Position numbers and translations under genes: made by a program
Assembly: GCA_964456445.1 (NCBI GenBank)
Contig: CAYWBI010000140.1
Location: 1 to 10,265, forward strand
Length of the DNA: 10,265 nucleotides
Direction: 5' to 3'
From: CAYWBI01 sp964456445
Lineage (GTDB): Bacteria; Calditrichota; Calditrichia; Calditrichales; J004
The notes under the pieces: generated by a model
What the model was told of the DNA's origin: nothing
The model's input: only the letters and a program-made list of their open reading frames with translations
The model's database searches: none
In this document: one piece after another, positions 7,204 through 10,265 of the stretch
Position numbering within the stretch: position 1 is the stretch's first letter
How the letters are laid out: each line of letters begins with the position of its first letter

Positions 7204-7442
7204 AAAAACAACTTAGGCTGAAAATAACCTGATCTGATATGGTAAAAAATAAAATTAGGCGCCTGGAAATAAACATACTTAATATTGTTAACCGTCCGAA
7301 CGCTTTGATGGCAGGGCGTCATCGATGTTTTATGAAATTTCTATCGGGAAGTCAGAAAGGGGCAACTGGAAAAAATACGTTGAAAAATTAAATATTAACC
7401 TGGCGCAGAAAAAATTAAAACCCGTGATCAAACAGAAAATCA
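7204..7442 (-). other. AT-rich spacer between candidate enhancer and sigma-54 promoter
   Basis: No gene is supported here. A plus-strand frame of 27 codons (7308-7391) has no ribosome-binding site. The stretch holds A tracts at 7203-7208, 7244-7249, 7370-7375, 7383-7387 and 7409-7414, which could bend the DNA. Short palindromes are AGGCGCCT (7257-7264), CATCGATG (7320-7327) and GAAATTTC (7334-7341). A poor IHF-like match (two mismatches) lies at 7298-7310. Its probable function is a looping spacer that lets a distant activator reach the promoter. Confidence 0.45.
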
Positions 7443-7476
7443 TTTCAAAATGAAAAACGGCCGTTTCAATCTGAAA
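7443..7476. promoter_or_regulatory. Tandem inverted repeats TTTCA-N3-TGAAA: candidate activator-binding (enhancer) site
   Basis: Two perfect 13-bp dyads of the same sequence, TTTCA-N3-TGAAA, lie at 7443-7455 and 7464-7476. Their centres (7449 and 7470) are 21 bp apart, two helical turns, so both face the same side of the helix. A third perfect palindrome, AAACGGCCGTTT (7455-7466), sits between them. The second dyad overlaps the regulator's stop codon. The group is about 265-300 bp upstream of the predicted transcription start, a workable distance for a sigma-54 enhancer. The alternative is that the palindrome and following T-rich minus-strand bases act as a weak terminator for the regulator gene. 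Confidence 0.5.
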
Positions 7477-9301
7477 TCTCCCCGGGGGGCTGAAGACCAT
7501 AAAGTTTCAACTTTCGCCAAAGGGTTGTTCGGCTAATACCCAGCGCCCCACAGGCTTTATCATAGTTATTATTAAATTTATTCAACATCATTAGTATATG
7601 TTCCCGTTCGAGTTCTTTAAGAGAAAGGGATTTATTTACACTGGCAGGTTGGGATGTTATTGTTTCCGGCAGATCAAAATCATGAACAACCTTCCCTGAC
7701 GCCAGGGCAACGGTATGCTCAATAACATTTTCCAATTCACGGACATTGCCGGGCCAGTCATATTGAAGCAGGTTCTGAAGCGCCTTATCAGATATGTGTC
7801 CGATGTCCCTGCCCATACGCAGGGCACATTGCCTGGTAAAATGGGCGGCCAGCAAGGGAATATCCTCCTTGCGTTGTCTCAAGGGGGGCAAATGGATCGG
7901 GATTACATTTAGCCGATAATACAAATCACTACGGAAAAGTCCTTTTTGCACCATGTCCATTAAATCACGGTTGGTTGCTGCCACAACCCTTACATCTACA
8001 ATAAGGGACTGGTTACCGCCAACCGGCCGTATTTCCCCGCTTTGTAAAAAGCGTAAAAGTTTAACCTGAAGTGTTTGCGGCAACTCACCAATTTCATCAA
8101 GAAAAATGGTGCCTCCATCAGCGTCCAGAAATAAACCGCTTTTGGCCGATATCGCCCCGGTAAAGGCGCCTCTTACATGGCCGAACAATTCGCTTTCCAG
8201 CAAATTCTCCGGGATGGCCCCGGCATTTACGACGATCAGTTTTTGAGGGTCACGACCGCTTAATTTATGCAGGGCCTGGGCAATGAGTTCTTTCCCCGTG
8301 CCACTTTCCCCACTTATTAAAACAGTGATGTTTGTTTGTGCAATTTTGGATACGGTTTCAAAAACCTGCTGCATTTTTTGTGATTTCGAAATGATATTTA
8401 AAAATTTATGTCGGGATTCACTCTTTACCCAGTCTTCATAATCCCTTACTGCGTTATCGATAAGCTTATAAACTTTTTTTGCTTCTTTATTGCGCACACT
8501 TAATGTTTGACTGGCAATACTGCGAAGATTATCAAGCGAATAATAGAAAACGTTATTTGTAAAGGAAAGCCCGGGCTTGTCCCCGATAACCAGGAAGGGT
8601 TGTCCCCCGCTGGCATTGAAAGTTTTTATGATTTCTTCATGGGCAATAATCTGTTCATAATCATTTCCCAACAGGGTTATCAGCCCGGCCCGGAACGTGT
8701 CTATTTGTTGGTTTGCGGGACCATGGTCTTTATGCGCATCCGGATGTCCTTCCTTAAAAGCAGCCAGTATTTCAAGAAAGGGTGTATTATCGCCAATCAT
8801 GCTTAAGGTAGGTCGGGTATCATTCCCGAATATTTTTCGCGCAACCTCGTCAAGCACCCGGTCATAGCTGCAGGCCAGGGTATAAAACTCACTTTCACTA
8901 CGTAGTTTTTCCGAAAGCCAAATGCTTTGATGATAGAGATAGCGGAAGACGGGGCCGGTTAGTTCTAATTTTTGTGAAAGTGTAAAGCTTTTTCTGAAGC
9001 CATAGACCTGTGCCCCGGCATTAATGCTTTTGAGCCCAATGGTCTGCAAAAAGAACTCTTTGATTGCGGCAGTCCCGGATAAATTGTTTTCCGGTGCGGC
9101 AAAAAGCCTGCTTAACAAATTTGTTATGTTTTGTGTTTGCTCTGTATAACCCTCATCGAACCAAAAGAAAGCGCGTCCCTGATCGGTGTCAAAAAGAAAA
9201 AACTCATCAATTGACAGATCATTCACATTATCTGCCAATGTGCGCATTGCATGTTCTATGTCGCCAGCGGGGTTGGGGATATACTGATAATATAGGCGCA
9301 T
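7466..9301 (-). CDS. Sigma-54-dependent transcriptional activator with unrecognised N-terminal domain
   Basis: This bacterial enhancer-binding protein would use ATP hydrolysis to open promoters bound by RNA polymerase-sigma54. From the ATG at 9301 it has 611 residues. Residues 1 to about 295 match no receiver, PAS, GAF or ACT pattern I can see; the tail of this region is helical and charged. The AAA+ domain (about 298-527) has Walker A GESGTGKE (331-338), the sigma-54-contacting GAFTGA (378-383), Walker B GGTIFLDEIGE (396-406) and the arginine-bearing LFRSDLYYRLNV and WPGNVRELEN blocks. A Fis-type helix-turn-helix (about 560-603, DKACGALGISRTTLWRKLKLYGL) ends it. The ATG at 9301 is chosen because the earlier ATG (9376) would overlap the upstream gene by 68 bases and has no ribosome-binding site; initiation probably depends on coupling to the upstream stop, 7 bases away. 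All residues for activity are intact. The nearest fitting target is the sigma-54 promoter just downstream. Confidence 0.95.
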   Translation of the reverse strand: MRLYYQYIPNPAGDIEHAMRTLADNVNDLSIDEFFLFDTDQGRAFFWFDEGYTEQTQNITNLLSRLFAAPENNLSGTAAIKEFFLQTIGLKSINAGAQVYGFRKSFTLSQKLELTGPVFRYLYHQSIWLSEKLRSESEFYTLACSYDRVLDEVARKIFGNDTRPTLSMIGDNTPFLEILAAFKEGHPDAHKDHGPANQQIDTFRAGLITLLGNDYEQIIAHEEIIKTFNASGGQPFLVIGDKPGLSFTNNVFYYSLDNLRSIASQTLSVRNKEAKKVYKLIDNAVRDYEDWVKSESRHKFLNIISKSQKMQQVFETVSKIAQTNITVLISGESGTGKELIAQALHKLSGRDPQKLIVVNAGAIPENLLESELFGHVRGAFTGAISAKSGLFLDADGGTIFLDEIGELPQTLQVKLLRFLQSGEIRPVGGNQSLIVDVRVVAATNRDLMDMVQKGLFRSDLYYRLNVIPIHLPPLRQRKEDIPLLAAHFTRQCALRMGRDIGHISDKALQNLLQYDWPGNVRELENVIEHTVALASGKVVHDFDLPETITSQPASVNKSLSLKELEREHILMMLNKFNNNYDKACGALGISRTTLWRKLKLYGLQPPGEISD

Positions 9302-9308
9302 AAATTTA

Positions 9309-10139
9309 TCAATTAAAATGGTGAAGTGATGATATTGTGGTTGCGATGAGCACGACGGACAAAATGAGTGAACCATAAGCCGCTACAGAAAGATAGGCCG
9401 CTGCCTTGCTTGGAAGTTTTCCCGCTTTCCTTAGAATATAATGTAAAAGATAAATAAACCAGATGGCAAACACCATCAGCACTTTAGGATCGGACAATAC
9501 CGCAAAATTCCAGACCCTATAGCCAAAATAGCTTCCCAACATCATACCGATAAAGGAAAATACAATTCCCGCATTCATGGCATAATTGCTTATACGGTTA
9601 AAAAATTTTAGTGACGGGACACGCCGATAAAAGAGACCGCTTTTGTGCTTTTGCAGTTGATTTGAAAGTTGCAGAAAAAGGACACTGGCCATAAAGGACT
9701 GTGTAAAACCGGAATAAGCGATAAGCATGGCCAGGACATGCAATTCAAAACCGATTTTAAATAATACCGGATTAATTTGATTGGGGTTTTCCGATAAAAA
9801 AACCGTTATTAAAATGAGAACGGTTAAGAACGGGAAAATAAAAGTGCCTATGGATTTCTCGTTGATTTTTCGTTCCAAGATAAAATAAAGCAACGCTTCG
9901 ATCAGCACAAAAGTACTAATCGCCTCCTGAAAAGTCGCAAGCGGCAGTCTTTTTAATTCATAGGTTTGTAGAATAAAATAGAACCCATGTAAGAACAACA
10001 AAACGATCACCATAATGGTTGAACGTCTTTTTGTTTTTGATATCCGGAAATTAAAATCTTGCCAGTAAAAAAAACTGGTCGCTAAATAAACTACAGGCAA
10101 GCTATATTTAAGAATGATATAAATATTTATCTGTGTCAT
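9309..10139 (-). CDS. HemX/CcsA-family integral membrane protein (cytochrome c assembly family)
   Basis: This 276-residue polytopic membrane protein has about eight hydrophobic segments and fits the cytochrome-c-assembly (CcsA/CcmC/HemX) family. Family-like blocks are PLATFQEAISTFVLIEALLY (about 66-85), FELHVLAMLIAYSGF (131-145, with conserved His134), the RRVPSLKFFNRISNYAMNAG stretch (172-191) and GYRVWNFAVLSDPKVL (206-221) followed by WFIYLLHYILR with His233. The tryptophan-rich WWD heme-handling motif of true CcsA (WxxWDPKE) is reduced to VWNFAVLSDPK, so HemX/YpjD-like is the better label than a cytochrome c synthase. HemX-type proteins often accompany hemA; no haem-biosynthesis gene is visible here. 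The ATG at 10139 is preferred to a TTG at 10154, although only GGA 10 nt upstream supports it. It is 7 bases from the regulator and surely co-transcribed; whether it shares a function with the regulator is unknown. Confidence 0.8.
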   Translation of the reverse strand: MTQINIYIILKYSLPVVYLATSFFYWQDFNFRISKTKRRSTIMVIVLLFLHGFYFILQTYELKRLPLATFQEAISTFVLIEALLYFILERKINEKSIGTFIFPFLTVLILITVFLSENPNQINPVLFKIGFELHVLAMLIAYSGFTQSFMASVLFLQLSNQLQKHKSGLFYRRVPSLKFFNRISNYAMNAGIVFSFIGMMLGSYFGYRVWNFAVLSDPKVLMVFAIWFIYLLHYILRKAGKLPSKAAAYLSVAAYGSLILSVVLIATTISSLHHFN

Positions 10140-10265
10140 GAAAGATCGGTCCAATAATTTATTAGGATACTGCCATCTTAGCCAAATCTACCACACTTGA
10201 TAATTTAGTGAAGATAAAAACAAATGACATAATAAAAATTTTTTCGTTGGGCATGACAATAATTA
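10140..10265 (-). promoter_or_regulatory. Upstream region of the HemX-like/regulator operon, probable promoter
   Basis: This AT-rich edge region contains no recognisable gene. Two weak promoter candidates are visible on the minus strand: TAGATTTG (10190-10183), which fits the Bacteroidota TAnnTTTG -7 motif and would leave a leader of about 37-40 nt; and a sigma-70-like TTGTCA followed 17 bases later by TTTATT nearer the right edge. Neither is decisive. No sigma-54 match is present (TGGCAG at 10176-10171 lacks a -12 partner), so the regulator appears not to be under sigma-54 control itself. Confidence 0.3.

Noticed and set aside
7298..7310. IHF-like site between candidate enhancer and promoter.
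   Set aside because: It has two mismatches to the consensus in AT-rich DNA, so it is not distinguishable from chance.
7308..7391. 27-codon plus-strand frame in the control region between regulator and lipoprotein.
   Set aside because: No ribosome-binding site, no recognisable peptide, and it lies in AT-rich spacer DNA; chance frame.
10171..10176. TGGCAG upstream of the HemX-like gene as a possible second sigma-54 promoter.
   Set aside because: There is no TTGC-like -12 element at the required spacing and the -24 box is imperfect.

Overview
All six or seven recognisable genes in this window lie on the minus strand, so transcription runs from the right end (about 10.1 kb) to the left end (about 0.1 kb). 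The DNA is moderately AT-rich. The proteins point to a Gram-negative bacterium with a diderm envelope: an N-terminal carboxypeptidase-regulatory-like domain on a TonB-dependent receptor, a lipobox lipoprotein, a patatin-POTRA-beta-barrel protein, a HemX/CcsA-like membrane protein and a sigma-54 activator. The style suits the FCB group (for example a Calditrichota-like or other Bacteroidota-related lineage). This is an inference from gene style; no rRNA or marker gene is present to settle it.

Layout from right to left. (1) 10139-9309 encodes a HemX/CcsA-type integral membrane protein. Seven bases later comes 9301-7466, a sigma-54-dependent activator (AAA+ domain plus Fis-type helix-turn-helix) whose roughly 300-residue N-terminal region I do not recognise. 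(2) A 319-base control region (7465-7147) follows. It holds a close match to a -24/-12 sigma-54 promoter (7203-7189) reading into the next operon. About 250-290 bases upstream of that promoter are two identical-type inverted repeats, TTTCA-N3-TGAAA, with centres 21 bp apart. (3) The operon 7146-2783 encodes a small Ig-like lipoprotein, a TonB-dependent outer-membrane receptor, a seven-helix inner-membrane protein and a DUF72/YecE protein. A strong terminator-like stem-loop with a U tract sits between the lipoprotein and the receptor. (4) After a 215-base gap, 2549-102 encodes an exported patatin phospholipase fused to two POTRA domains and an outer-membrane barrel, probably with its own promoter. 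(5) The left edge carries an inverted repeat with a T run, most likely a terminator.

The most notable reading is a self-contained circuit: an activator with an unknown sensor domain, a paired candidate enhancer, a sigma-54 promoter, and a lipoprotein/TonB-receptor/7TM operon that looks like a regulated uptake system of unknown substrate. Regulator, paired operator and promoter are all visible in one contiguous segment, but the regulatory link between them is inferred, not shown. No tRNA, rRNA, CRISPR array, insertion sequence or phage gene was seen.
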